Source: Burkholderiales bacterium (GTDB taxonomy: Bacteria > Pseudomonadota > Gammaproteobacteria > Burkholderiales > Burkholderiaceae_C). Taken from it: a stretch of 37,215 nucleotides of DNA. Under the pieces are notes generated by a model. The model did no database searches, was not told the DNA's origin, and saw only the letters and a program-made list of their open reading frames with translations. This document shows, one piece after another, positions 1 through 8,193 of the stretch. Within the stretch, counting starts at the first letter, position 1; each line of letters starts with the position of its first letter. The stretch covers positions 1 through 37,215 of the forward strand of contig CANFPU010000020.1 in NCBI GenBank assembly GCA_947448955.1, given 5' to 3'. A program made the position numbers and the translations under genes.

Positions 1-190
1 CTGTGTCCGGCCGGTTTCAGTGCAGACCGGTCACCGGGATGAATTGGCCTTGGCCCAGCCGTACGCGTTGCCAGCGCTGCATCGATGACCGGCCCGCGAG
101 CTTCCTGGTGATGGGGCAAAGGCGGCGTGCTGCCAGCACATCGGCGCCAGGTTCCGTACCATAGGGACCCACATTCACTGCAGAGCCGAG

Positions 191-958
191 ATGACCGCCG
201 AGCCCACCGAACCCAACCTTGTCACAGCCGCCGTGCTGATCATCGGCAATGAGATTCTGTCCGGACGCACCCAGGACACCAATCTGGCCTACCTGGCCAA
301 GAAGCTCAACGAATATGGCATTCAGATCCGTCAGGCGCGGGTCGTGCCCGATGTTGAGCATGACATTGTCGAAGCCGTGAATGCGCTGCGCGAGCGCCAC
401 GACTATGTCTTCACCACCGGCGGTATCGGCCCGACCCACGACGACATCACCGCCGACTGCATTGCGGCAGCCTTTGGGGTCGATCTGGTGGTGTCGCCCG
501 AGATCGCGGCCATTCTGGAGCGGCGGCCGGCGCCGCCCGAGATCATGGCCGCCCGCATGCGCATGGCGCGCATCCCCCGAGGTGGCGGCCTGATCGACAA
601 CCCGCTCGGGCCGCCAGGTTTCTACATTGGCAATGTTTACGTGATGGCCGGCATCCCACGGGTCATGCAACAGATGGTCGATTCTCTGGACGGCAAGCTG
701 CGTCGCGGTGCCACCGTGCGATCACGCAGCGTGACGGTCTACTTGCCCGAGAGCCAGATCGCTGCTCGCCTGGGTGAGATCCAGCAAGAGCAACCACGCG
801 TCGACCTCGGCAGCTATCCCTTCCAGCGCGAGGGCCGCTACGGCACCACGCTGGTCATGCGTGGCATCGATGCCGCCGCGCTCGACGCCACGCTGGCCGC
901 GGTCTCAAGCATGATCGTGGAACTCGGCGGCGAGCCGCTGGATATCCTGGCTGGCTGA
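191..958 (+). CDS. Molybdopterin-binding (MoCF/CinA N-terminal-like) protein
   Basis: The 255-residue product matches the MoaB/MogA-like MoCF domain that forms the N-terminal half of CinA. Visible marks are the opening strand AAVLIIGNEILSGRTQDTN (about residues 13-31), the TTGGIGPTHDDIT loop (about 75-87) that in this family contacts the molybdopterin or nucleotide ligand, and a NPLGPPGF segment near 137. Full-length CinA is about 400 residues and carries a C-terminal PncC deamidase domain, which is absent here. This is therefore the single-domain form commonly labelled competence/damage-inducible protein A, whose cellular role is not settled. It is a soluble cytoplasmic protein with no signal peptide. 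The ATG at 191 is the first in frame and the conserved domain begins a few residues later. It converges on the MerR gene across about 100 bases. Family assignment is firm and function is not. Confidence 0.88.
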   Translation: MTAEPTEPNLVTAAVLIIGNEILSGRTQDTNLAYLAKKLNEYGIQIRQARVVPDVEHDIVEAVNALRERHDYVFTTGGIGPTHDDITADCIAAAFGVDLVVSPEIAAILERRPAPPEIMAARMRMARIPRGGGLIDNPLGPPGFYIGNVYVMAGIPRVMQQMVDSLDGKLRRGATVRSRSVTVYLPESQIAARLGEIQQEQPRVDLGSYPFQREGRYGTTLVMRGIDAAALDATLAAVSSMIVELGGEPLDILAG

Positions 959-966
959 GCCGAATC

Positions 967-1007
967 TCCGTTCCGTTCAGTTCGACCTGGTTGGCATGGG
1001 GAACGGA
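967..1007. terminator. Possible hairpin between convergent genes
   Basis: A perfect 8-bp inverted repeat, TCCGTTCC (967-974) and GGAACGGA (1000-1007), with a 25-nt loop, lies between the stops of the convergent MoCF and MerR genes. There is no T-run, so it would be a weak or bidirectional terminator at best. Confidence 0.3.
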
Positions 1008-1059
1008 TGATGAGTCGAGCACGGCCGTGATAGCCGGGGCACGCGGGTTCAGCCTCAGC

Positions 1060-2193
1060 TCAGGAGGGAGAGGCTGGTTTGGCGGCAATGCCGGCCTTGG
1101 CCCGCCGCGGAGCCCGTGCCATTGCGGCCGGTTCGGACTTCGCTGAGGAGGGCGGAAGCAGGCCTTCGTGCAGCGCCACATGCTCGAGCGCAGTCTCGAA
1201 ACGAGCACGCGAGGCCGTGGCAACTTGGCGCAAGTAGGCATGCAGTTCAGCGTCGGCCGCGTTGAGGTCTTCGCACGCCGAGCTATAGGCTTCGAAGTGC
1301 AAGAGCTGCAGTAGCAGTTCGGCCACATGGCGCGGGCACTCGCAAGCGATCGTCGACGACAGGTTCACGAACTCAGCGAGGGCTGCGTCGTTCCAGCGGC
1401 GCGGCGGCACGGGATGGGCTCCAGGCTCGGGCAGCTCGACTGCGGACTGCCGTGCCGATGCCGTCCGGGCTGACAGGCTGTTCAGCCATTGCGCCACCAC
1501 GGCGTCGGGCTGCGGCTCTCGTAGCAAGGCCGTGCCAGACGTCGCCAAAGCCTCGCACACGGGGTCGGCGGCAAAGCTGTACAGGACGGCTTTCGGCACC
1601 CCTACAAAGGCCGGAGCCCCCGCTTCGACGGCCGCTAGCCAGCCCCCGTGCAGTTGCGGCTCATGGAAGAGCAAAGCGTCGATCTGCGAACCCTGCAATC
1701 CGTCGGCGGCCTGCGCGATGTTGTCGAATGGGCCCAGCAGCACCACGGCCCGGTCTAGCCGACGCAGCAGCTGCGGTCTTTGCAATCGGGTGCCCAGTGC
1801 CGCGCCGACCACCGCCAGCCGCCAGGCCCGCATGGGCGGCGCCTGGCCCATCGCAGCGTGTTCATGGCGCTGGGTGGCCGCCAACGCCTGTTCATGCGTG
1901 GAGGCGACAGCCTGCAGTTGCGGCATGGCCAGCGGTGCCAGGCTTCCAATGGCGTGACCCAGGTCGGTGAGTTGTTTGATCAACGCCAGCCGCTGAACGT
2001 CATCGGCCGAGTACAGGCGCTGGCCGCTTGGGGTCAGCGCTGGCTGGGTCAACTGGTAGCGGCGCTCCCACACACGCAGCGTTGCCACCGGCATGCTCAA
2101 CATGCGCGCCACGGCGCCGCTTCGGTGGAGCGACCGAGCTGACGCGCCTGACGCAGGCCCGGGTGGCTGTACAGGTGACTTCGCTGCGTTCAC
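1060..2193 (-). CDS. MerR-family transcriptional regulator (LitR/CarH-like architecture)
   Basis: The 377-residue protein has an N-terminal MerR winged helix-turn-helix. The segment ARMLSMPVATLRVWERRY (about 29-46) is the recognition region, followed by the wing PSGQRLYSADDVQRLALIK. A middle part (about 120-230) reads like a Rossmann-type sensor domain, and a helical C-terminal part contains CECPRHVAELLLQL (about 285). This layout resembles the light-responsive LitR/CarH group, where the C-terminal half binds adenosylcobalamin. The cobalamin signature D-x-H-x-x-G is not visible here, so cobalamin binding should not be assumed. It is divergent from a HiPIP-photolyase operon, which is the usual target of such regulators (inference). 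A Pro/Ser/Ala-rich N-terminus and a basic Ala-rich tail flank the domains. Regulation of the neighbours is inferred from position only. Confidence 0.85.
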   Translation of the reverse strand: MNAAKSPVQPPGPASGASARSLHRSGAVARMLSMPVATLRVWERRYQLTQPALTPSGQRLYSADDVQRLALIKQLTDLGHAIGSLAPLAMPQLQAVASTHEQALAATQRHEHAAMGQAPPMRAWRLAVVGAALGTRLQRPQLLRRLDRAVVLLGPFDNIAQAADGLQGSQIDALLFHEPQLHGGWLAAVEAGAPAFVGVPKAVLYSFAADPVCEALATSGTALLREPQPDAVVAQWLNSLSARTASARQSAVELPEPGAHPVPPRRWNDAALAEFVNLSSTIACECPRHVAELLLQLLHFEAYSSACEDLNAADAELHAYLRQVATASRARFETALEHVALHEGLLPPSSAKSEPAAMARAPRRAKAGIAAKPASPS

Positions 2194-2205
2194 AAGCTTC
2201 CTAGG

Positions 2206-2277
2206 TTGACTCTGATTTGACGCCGATTATAGCGATTTCATTGAAAATGTTTCTGAATGAACTTCTTTTGAATCGCT
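2206..2277. promoter_or_regulatory. Divergent promoter/operator region, merR versus HiPIP-photolyase operon
   Basis: On the minus strand a perfect TATAAT -10 hexamer lies at 2226-2231, about 32 bases before the merR start. No good TTGACA lies 17 bases upstream, which fits regulated promoters. On the plus strand TTGACT (2206-2211) and TATAGC (2228-2233) are 16 bases apart and could serve the HiPIP operon with a leader of about 200 nt. Two inverted repeats sit here: TTCATT (2237-2242) with AATGAA (2256-2261), and AGCGATT (2231-2237) with AATCGCT (2271-2277). The local AT-rich tract contrasts with the surrounding GC-rich DNA. These are plausible MerR binding sites, but none is proven. Confidence 0.5.
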
Positions 2278-2444
2278 AATGGCGTACACTTTGAGCCGTC
2301 ATGACGCGCTTTTGCTGCGCTTTGTGTTGTGGAGTCGTCCCGGGGTTACCGGGGTCAAAGGTGGCGGTCTGTCGGCTCCAGCGCGGTCCTCTGCGTCTGA
2401 CCTTTTCTTCAATGTGTCTCATCACTCCTCTCGAGGAATCTCCA

Positions 2445-2759
2445 ATGAATCAATCAGTCCCCCGCCGTGTTTTTCTGTTGACGCTGGCCAGTTCCGGCGC
2501 AGTGCTGGCCACTGGTGCCCAAGCCCAAGCCCAGGCCCAGGTCGACGAAAAGGATCCCAAGGCCGCCGGCCTGGGCTACGTGGCCAATGCCAAGCGCGTC
2601 GATGTGAAGAAGCACCCCAAGTTCGCCGTCAGCCAGAACTGCGCCAACTGCGCGCTGTACCAAGGCAAGCCTGCCGACAAGGTCGGCGGCTGCCCGCTTT
2701 TCGCGGGCAAACAGGTGGCCAGCGCTGGCTGGTGCAGCGCCTGGGCGAAGAAGGCATGA
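2445..2759 (+). CDS. High-potential iron-sulfur protein (HiPIP), Tat-exported
   Basis: The 104-residue precursor starts with a twin-arginine signal: SVPRRVFLLTLASSG, then a cleavage region ATGAQAQA. The mature domain carries the four HiPIP cysteines at C66, C69, C83 and C97 (C-x2-C-x13-C-x13-C), which bind a [4Fe-4S] cluster, and the typical CALYQGK and GWCSAW contexts. HiPIPs are periplasmic one-electron carriers between the cytochrome bc1 complex and terminal oxidases or photosynthetic reaction centres. The ATG at 2445 is preferred because GAGGA lies at 2433-2437 and the Tat motif follows directly; the frame is also open further upstream. It is first in a plus-strand run leading to photolyase genes and divergent from merR. 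A short AQAQAQAQ run marks the signal cleavage area. Confidence 0.95.
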   Translation: MNQSVPRRVFLLTLASSGAVLATGAQAQAQAQVDEKDPKAAGLGYVANAKRVDVKKHPKFAVSQNCANCALYQGKPADKVGGCPLFAGKQVASAGWCSAWAKKA

Positions 2760-2830
2760 ACGACGGGGCGGGTCGCGAGGGTTTGCGGTGACCCACCGCG
2801 CCGCTGAGCCCCTTGCCGACGAGGCCGCGC

Positions 2831-4423
2831 ATGGCTGAGCTACGCGCGCTGGTCGTGGTGCTGGGCGACCAGCTGGACCTCGACGCAGCGGCGTTCGACG
2901 GGTTCGATGCGAGCGGCGACGCTGTTTGGATGGCTGAGGTCGTGGAAGAGTCCACCCATGTGTGGTCGAGCAAACCGCGCACAGCGTTGTTCTTGTCGGC
3001 CATGCGCCACTTCGCGCTGGCGCTTGACGCCGCCCGCCGACCGCTTCATTACACCCGCCTGGAGGCGCCCGGTAACGCCGGCAGTTTGGCAGGGCAGTTG
3101 CAAGCCGATATCTTGCGGCTGAAGCCTTCCCGCCTCGTGATGACTGCGCCGGGCGACTGGCGCGTGCTGGAAGCGATCAAGGCCGTCGCCGAGCGCAGCG
3201 GTCTGTCGCTGGATGTTCGCGAGGACCGCCACTTCTTCAGCAGCATGGCTGATTTCGCGGCGCATGCCAAAGGCCGCAAGTCCTTGCGCATGGAGTACTT
3301 CTATCGCGAGCAACGAAAGCGGCACGATGTCTTGATGCAGGGCGATGAGCCCATCGGTGGTCAGTGGAACTTCGACGCTGACAACCGCGAGGCTTTTGGT
3401 GCTGGCGGACCGGGCGCTGTGCCGCCGCGCACCCGCTTCGAGCCTGATGACGTCACGCGCGAGGTCATTGCGTTGGTGAACACCCGCTTCGCCCATCACC
3501 CGGGTCGATTAGACAGCTTTGCCTGGCCGGTGACGCGAGCGCAGGCGCTGCGGTCGCTGCATGCCTTCATCCAGGATCGCCTGCCGCTGTTCGGCCGTTT
3601 TCAGGATGCGATGTGGCCAGGCGACCCGTGGCTTTACCACGCCCACCTGTCGGCAGCGCTCAACCTGAAGTTGTTGAATCCGCGCGAGGTGGTGACGGCG
3701 GCTGAAGCGGCGCACCGTGACGGACATGCCACTTTGTCCAGTGTCGAAGGGTTCATTCGGCAGATTTTGGGCTGGCGCGAGTATGTGCGCGGTGTCTATT
3801 GGACGCAGATGCCGGCTTACCTGGAACGTAACGCGCTCGATGCTCAGCAGGACTTGCCGGCCTGGTTCTGGACCGGCGACACCGACATGGCCTGCCTGCG
3901 GGATGCGTTGACGCAGACGCTTGCGCACGGCTACGCCAACCATATTCAGCGCCTGATGGTCACGGGCCTTTACACCTTGATGCTCGGTGTGCAGCCGAAG
4001 CAGGTCCACGCTTGGTACCTGGCGGTCTATGTCGATGCAGTGGAGTGGGTGGAACTGCCCAACACCCTGGGCATGAGCCAGTACGCCGATGGCGGTGTGA
4101 TGGGCAGCAAGCCCTACATCGCCACCGGCAAATACATCCAGCGCATGAGCCCTCACTGCAAGGGCTGCCGCTACGACCCCGCGCAGCGCAGTGGCGACAG
4201 TGCTTGCCCTTTCACCACGCTGTACTGGGACTTCTTGATGCGCCATGCATCGGCGCTGGCCCGCAACCCGCGCATGGCGCTGCAGGTGAAGAACGTGGCG
4301 CGACTGACGGACGCGCAGAAGCAGGCGGTGAGCGAACGCGCAGCGGCCATCCGGCTCGGCGGGGTCGGCCTCCAAACCGTCGCCAAGGTGGACTTACTGA
4401 GCTTCGACGAGGCAACAGATTGA
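2831..4423 (+). CDS. phrB: FeS-type bacterial cryptochrome/(6-4) photolyase
   Basis: The 530-residue flavoprotein belongs to the FeS-BCP group of the photolyase/cryptochrome family, whose studied members repair (6-4) photoproducts in DNA using light, FAD and a lumazine antenna. The N-terminal alpha/beta antenna domain starts at LRALVVVLGDQL. The C-terminal FAD domain contains LSSVEGFIRQILGWREYVRG and NHIQRLMVTGLY. The four cluster cysteines are C355, C443, C446 and C459. Their spacing of 88, 3 and 13 equals that recalled for Agrobacterium PhrB (C350, C438, C441, C454), so a [4Fe-4S] cluster is expected. The ATG at 2831 has GAGG about 8 bases upstream; in-frame TTG at 2813 and GTG at 2788 are possible but less likely. 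Its stop overlaps the start of the DUF393 gene (TGATG). Confidence 0.95.
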   Translation: MAELRALVVVLGDQLDLDAAAFDGFDASGDAVWMAEVVEESTHVWSSKPRTALFLSAMRHFALALDAARRPLHYTRLEAPGNAGSLAGQLQADILRLKPSRLVMTAPGDWRVLEAIKAVAERSGLSLDVREDRHFFSSMADFAAHAKGRKSLRMEYFYREQRKRHDVLMQGDEPIGGQWNFDADNREAFGAGGPGAVPPRTRFEPDDVTREVIALVNTRFAHHPGRLDSFAWPVTRAQALRSLHAFIQDRLPLFGRFQDAMWPGDPWLYHAHLSAALNLKLLNPREVVTAAEAAHRDGHATLSSVEGFIRQILGWREYVRGVYWTQMPAYLERNALDAQQDLPAWFWTGDTDMACLRDALTQTLAHGYANHIQRLMVTGLYTLMLGVQPKQVHAWYLAVYVDAVEWVELPNTLGMSQYADGGVMGSKPYIATGKYIQRMSPHCKGCRYDPAQRSGDSACPFTTLYWDFLMRHASALARNPRMALQVKNVARLTDAQKQAVSERAAAIRLGGVGLQTVAKVDLLSFDEATD

Positions 4424-4887
4424 TGACTGAACCCCCTGTTGAGCGACCGCAGCTGACCGTGCTATACAACGGCGCCTGCCCGCTCTGTCGACGAGAGATC
4501 GGCCTTTATCGCGGCCTGCGGCCGCTGCAGCCGGACTCGCCGGTGAGTTTTGCCGATGTCAATGACACGGCATGGCCATTGCCGCCCGGCACCACCCGCG
4601 AGCAACTGCTGGCACGCTTTCATGTGCGCTGTGGCGACGGCACACTGCTCAGCGGCGCTCGGGCCTTTCTCGCGCTGTGGGCCGCATTGCCCGGTTGGCG
4701 CTGGCTGGCCTTGGCTGGGCGCATGCCAGGCGCCGCTTGGGTGATGGAGCGCGCCTACCGACGTTTCCTGCGCTGGCGGCCGATGTTGCAGCGCTGGGCG
4801 TCTCGACTCGACCGGCCTTCGCTGGAGCGGCCATCGCTCGACCGGCAGTCTCTGGACCGGCCGAGCCAGCGCGATGCTGGTTGGTGA
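4423..4887 (+). CDS. DUF393 (DCC family) thiol-disulfide oxidoreductase-like protein
   Basis: The 154-residue protein has the DUF393/DCC signature near its start: LTVLYNGACPLCRREIGLY, with C19 and C22 forming a CPLC pair in a thioredoxin-like fold. Family members are predicted thiol-disulfide oxidoreductases of unknown substrate and are often found beside photolyase genes. The start codon overlaps the photolyase stop, so translation is probably coupled. The C-terminus carries four near-perfect pentapeptides of the form L-D/E-R-P/Q-S encoded by a 15-bp repeat (4807-4866), which lies outside the conserved domain. The protein is soluble, with no clear signal peptide. Confidence 0.85.
   Translation: MTEPPVERPQLTVLYNGACPLCRREIGLYRGLRPLQPDSPVSFADVNDTAWPLPPGTTREQLLARFHVRCGDGTLLSGARAFLALWAALPGWRWLALAGRMPGAAWVMERAYRRFLRWRPMLQRWASRLDRPSLERPSLDRQSLDRPSQRDAGW
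4807..4866 (+). repeat. 15-bp tandem repeat, four copies, in the DUF393 gene
   Basis: Four diverged 15-base units encode LDRPS, LERPS, LDRQS and LDRPS. They keep the frame and add a charged, Pro/Ser-rich tail to the protein. Confidence 0.75.
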
Positions 4888-4931
4888 CCACTCTGTTTGA
4901 CCTCACTCACTTCACAGCTTTGGAATTCAGC

Positions 4932-5663
4932 ATGTCCGAAATCGTCCTCATCACCGGTGCCAGTGGCGGCATCGGCCGCGCGCTGGCGCGCCAGATGCAT
5001 GGTCAAGGCTACCGCGTTGCCGCGGTCAGCCGCGACCTCAACCGCCTGACCGATGTGCCGGACGCCGTGCACATCGCCGCCGACACCACCACGCCCGATG
5101 GCGCCGCGCTGGCCATCGCCGCTTGCTAAGAAGCACTCGGGGCTGTCCCCACATTGCTGGCGCACTGTGTGGGTAACACGCTGATCGCGCCGCTTCATCG
5201 CACCCGAGCGGACGCCTATCGCGAGATCTTGCGGGTCAACCTTGACAGCGCTGTGTTCATGCTGCAGGCCTGGATTACGGCGTTGAATCGCACACCTGGC
5301 GCCGCCGTCTTTGCAAGCTCGGTGGTGGCGCGCATTGGTGTGGCCAATCATGAAGCCATTGCGGCCGCCAAGGGCGGTGTCGAAGCCTTGGTGCGCAGCG
5401 CCGCGGCCACCTATGCGACCCAAGGCCTGCGCATCAATGCGGTGGCGCCAGGCATGATTGATACGCCAATGACGGCCGGGATGCTGAAGATGCCCGCGAT
5501 GCGAGAGGGCGCTGCGCGGCAATACCCGCTGGGTGGCGTGCAGACGGCCGACCAGGTGGCCGATGTGATGGCCTGGCTGCTCGGTGACGGTGCGGCACGC
5601 TTGACCGGCCAGGTGATCGCGGTGGATGGCGGTTTCACCACCGTCCGCCCGCTCGTGAAGTAA
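4932..5663 (+). pseudogene. Short-chain dehydrogenase/reductase, interrupted by an in-frame TAA
   Basis: The frame starting at ATG 4932 encodes an SDR Rossmann fold: IVLITGASGGIGRALARQM near the N-terminus. It meets TAA at 5127-5129 after codon 65 and continues in the same frame without shift to 5663. The continuation has SDR features: NTLIAPLHRT, NLDSAVFML, FASSVVARIG, NAVAPGMIDTPM and VDGG near the end. A single CAA to TAA change would explain the stop. The expected active-site Tyr of YxxxK is Ile in HEAIAAAKGG; this replacement is known in some SDR lineages, so it need not be damage. A TTG at 5154 could start a C-terminal fragment lacking the NAD(P)-binding Gly motif. A sequencing error is the main alternative. 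It lies between the DUF393 and small Cys-rich genes of the same operon. Confidence 0.8.
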
Positions 5664-5686
5664 GACCGACACCCAAGGAGTTCTGA

Positions 5687-5848
5687 ATGAACGAAGACCC
5701 ACGCTGCTGCGGCAGCGGCACCTGCATCATCGACATGGAAGGCCGCTGCTGGTGTGGTCAGCAGTGGGATGGCGAAAAAATGTGCAGTCCTGCTTTGGTC
5801 AACCCGCCAGCAGCCACCGCAACGCCGGAGACGAAGGACAAAGACTGA
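5687..5848 (+). CDS. Small Cys-rich protein of unknown function
   Basis: This is a 53-codon gene. ATG 5687 has AAGGAG at 5675-5680, a strong ribosome binding site. The product opens with a cluster of six cysteines: C7, C8, C13, C21, C23 and C33, within RCCGSGTC, GRCWCGQQWDGEKMC, followed by a Pro/Ala/Thr tail. Such spacing suggests metal or cluster binding or a disulfide-rich fold. There is no signal peptide. I do not recognise a named family. Its position between an SDR and a photolyase suggests a link with the light/oxidative stress operon. Confidence 0.75.
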   Translation: MNEDPRCCGSGTCIIDMEGRCWCGQQWDGEKMCSPALVNPPAATATPETKDKD

Positions 5849-5866
5849 TGCGCGAATTCATTCAGC

Positions 5867-5892
5867 GAATCTAATCGGCGAACCTAATCGGC
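5867..5892 (+). repeat. 13-bp tandem duplication before the second photolyase gene
   Basis: GAATCTAATCGGC (5867-5879) is followed at once by GAACCTAATCGGC (5880-5892), with one mismatch, and then by a partial third GAATTC. It lies in the 77-base gap upstream of the photolyase start. Confidence 0.6.
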
Positions 5893-5925
5893 GAATTCAA
5901 TGTCAAGCAGCACGAGGTTGGCAAG

Positions 5926-7410
5926 ATGACGGGCACGACCGCGCTGGTTTGGTTCAAACGTGACTTGCGCGTGCGCGATCACGCGCCGTTGCGAGAAGCC
6001 ATGCGCTTCGACAGCGCGGCCGGCCTGTTGGTGATCGAGCCGCAGTGGTTGGCGAGCCCGGAGTGCGACCCACGCCATGTTGGCTTCCTGCTCGACAGCG
6101 CGGCCGAGTTGCAGCACGGCTTGGCGTCGCGGGGACTAACGCTGATTGTGCGCTGCGGTTCCATGCCGCAAGTGCTGCAGACGCTGCGGCACGAGTTCGC
6201 TTTTACCCACCTGTTCAGCCACGAAGAAACCGGCCCGGGTTGGAGCTACGCCCGCGATCTGGCCGTCGCCGACTGGTGCCGCAGCCAAGGCGTGAACTGG
6301 ATCGAATCGCCACAGACCGGCGTGGTACGTCGCTTGCGCTCGCGTACCGGGTGGGCCGGGCGGTGGGCGCAGCGCATGAATGCACCCGAGACCGCGGAGG
6401 GTCCGGCGGCTTGTGGCATCGGCGCGGCCACCGCATTGAAGGCATCGGTGCTGCCCACCTTGCGTGAGCTGGGCCTGCCCGACTTGCGCGCGGCGTTGCC
6501 ACCGGGCGGCGAGCGTGCTGCGTGGGCCACGCTTGAAAGTTTTCTGGACGGCCGCGGGCGCGATTACCGCCGCGCGATGTCCAGCCCGATGACCGCCGCC
6601 GAAGGTTGTAGCCGGCTGAGCGCGCACCTGGCATTCGGCACGATTTCGATGCGCTGCGTCCATCAAGCCACCGAAGCGCGGATCGCGACCACGCCGGATC
6701 GTGGCTTGAGCTATGCATTGCGAGGCTTCGCCAGCCGCTTGCGCTGGCACTGTCATTTCATGCAAAAGCTCGAAGACGAGCCTGCCATCGAATGGCGCAA
6801 CGTGGCGCGAAGTGTCGACGGGTTGCGTGCGGGCGACGGCGTGAACGAGGGCGCGATCGACCGTGAGCGCCTGCAGGCCTGGTGCGAAGGCCGCACCGGC
6901 TTCCCGATGGTCGATGCCTGCATGCGCCAATTGCGGGCCACCGGCTGGTTGAACTTTCGCATGCGCGCCATGCTGGTCAGCTTTGCGTCTTACCACCTGT
7001 GGTTGCACTGGCGCGAGCCAGGACTGTTTTTGGCGCGCCAGTTTCTCGACTTCGAGCCCGGCATCCACTGGAGCCAGATGCAGATGCAGTCGGGCACCAC
7101 CGGCATCAACACCCTGCGCATCTATTCGCCGGCCAAGCAAGCGAGCGACCACGATCCGCAAGGCCATTACATCCGGCAGTGGGTGCCGGAGATCGGAACA
7201 CCGGCCTATCCGCGCCCGATCGTCGAGGAACGTGCGGCGGTGGCGGCGGCGAAAGACCAGTTGTACGGTCTGCGTCGGACCCGCGAGGCGCAGACCGAAG
7301 CCAAGGCCATCCAGGACAAGCATGGTTCACGCATGAGTGGCTTGCCACCGACTTCGAACCGGAAGCGCCGGATCCCGGCCGCGCCGGATGGCCAAGGCCA
7401 GTTGTTCTAG
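5926..7410 (+). CDS. Deoxyribodipyrimidine photolyase/cryptochrome family protein
   Basis: The 494-residue flavoprotein begins with the class I photolyase antenna domain: [17 protein letters not shown] (residues 6-22). The FAD domain shows [51 protein letters not shown] and [19 protein letters not shown]. The end of the FAD domain reads [20 protein letters not shown] rather than the usual ADAAPYFRIFNP region of E. coli PhrB. It therefore belongs to a proteobacterial subgroup of the superfamily, and CPD repair is likely but not certain. GAGG about 9 bases before ATG 5926 supports the start. It is a second, unrelated-class photolyase in the same run as the FeS enzyme, which fits repair of both main UV lesions in one regulon. 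Confidence 0.9.
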   Translation: MTGTTALVWFKRDLRVRDHAPLREAMRFDSAAGLLVIEPQWLASPECDPRHVGFLLDSAAELQHGLASRGLTLIVRCGSMPQVLQTLRHEFAFTHLFSHEETGPGWSYARDLAVADWCRSQGVNWIESPQTGVVRRLRSRTGWAGRWAQRMNAPETAEGPAACGIGAATALKASVLPTLRELGLPDLRAALPPGGERAAWATLESFLDGRGRDYRRAMSSPMTAAEGCSRLSAHLAFGTISMRCVHQATEARIATTPDRGLSYALRGFASRLRWHCHFMQKLEDEPAIEWRNVARSVDGLRAGDGVNEGAIDRERLQAWCEGRTGFPMVDACMRQLRATGWLNFRMRAMLVSFASYHLWLHWREPGLFLARQFLDFEPGIHWSQMQMQSGTTGINTLRIYSPAKQASDHDPQGHYIRQWVPEIGTPAYPRPIVEERAAVAAAKDQLYGLRRTREAQTEAKAIQDKHGSRMSGLPPTSNRKRRIPAAPDGQGQLF

Positions 7411-7440
7411 CCTGCCGCGCCCACAACCTGCAACCATGAC

Positions 7441-8193
7441 ATGGCCTTCATGACCCCGTCCAGCACCGTCCGCGTTGACGAAATCGAGCGCTTCAACCGC
7501 CTTGCCGCCACCTGGTGGGACCGCACCGGACCGATGCGACCGCTGCATGTGGTGAACGACCTGCGGCTCGGTTACGTGCTCGAACAGATCGCCCAGCGCT
7601 TCGGGCGTCCGGTCGGTGCGCTGCGAGGGCTGCGTGTCGCCGATGTCGGCTGCGGCGCCGGCCTGGTGTGCGAACCGCTGGCAGCTCGCGGTGCGACGGT
7701 CGTCGGGATTGATGCTGCGGCCAACAGCATCGCCGCCGCACGGCTGCATTCGGGGGCGGCCGGCCTGCAGATCGACTACCGGCTCGGCGAGCCCGAGGCC
7801 GCGCTGCACGATGGCGAGCTGTTCGATGTGCTGCTGCTGCTGGAGGTGGTCGAACATGTCGATGACATGGCGGTCTTCGTGCGCGACGCGGCAGCCCATC
7901 TCGCCTCCGGCGGGCTGCTGCTGGCCTCGACGATCAACCGCACGCTGCGCAGCTACCTGACGGCGATCGTCGGTGCCGAGCGGGTGTTTCGGGTGCTGCC
8001 TCGGGGTACGCACCAGTGGGCGCAATTCGTGCGGCCCGATGAGCTGGGCCGGGCTGCGGCGGCCTGCGGCTTGGTCGCTGGCGACCAGCGCGGCATGGCT
8101 TACCTGCCCGCCGTTCACCGCGCCTGGTGGACCCGCGGGCTGTCGGTCAACTACATCGCCAGCTTTCACAAACCCGAGGCGACCGCGCCATGA
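7441..8193 (+). CDS. ubiG: Ubiquinone biosynthesis O-methyltransferase UbiG
   Basis: The 250-residue SAM-dependent methyltransferase carries out the two O-methylations of the ubiquinone ring. UbiG signatures are the N-terminal ERFNRLAATWWDRTGPMRPLH (here WWD then PLH), the SAM motif VADVGCGAGLVCEPLAARGA (about 64-83) followed by VVGID, and LLLEVVEHVDD (about 133-143). The C-terminal part contains GTHQWAQFVRPDEL, matching the family's TH-x-W-x-x-F pattern. ATG 7441 is used here; ATG 7450 is an in-frame alternative. The stop overlaps the next start as ATGA, so the two methyltransferase genes are likely co-translated. It is a membrane-associated cytoplasmic enzyme. Confidence 0.93.
   Translation: MAFMTPSSTVRVDEIERFNRLAATWWDRTGPMRPLHVVNDLRLGYVLEQIAQRFGRPVGALRGLRVADVGCGAGLVCEPLAARGATVVGIDAAANSIAAARLHSGAAGLQIDYRLGEPEAALHDGELFDVLLLLEVVEHVDDMAVFVRDAAAHLASGGLLLASTINRTLRSYLTAIVGAERVFRVLPRGTHQWAQFVRPDELGRAAAACGLVAGDQRGMAYLPAVHRAWWTRGLSVNYIASFHKPEATAP

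Noticed and set aside
17-670. Minus-strand 217-residue frame over the MoCF gene
   Set aside because: It is antisense to the clearly conserved MoCF protein and shows no similarity of its own.
2831-7410. HiPIP as direct electron donor to the photolyases
   Set aside because: The Tat signal sends HiPIP to the periplasm while photolyases act on DNA in the cytoplasm.
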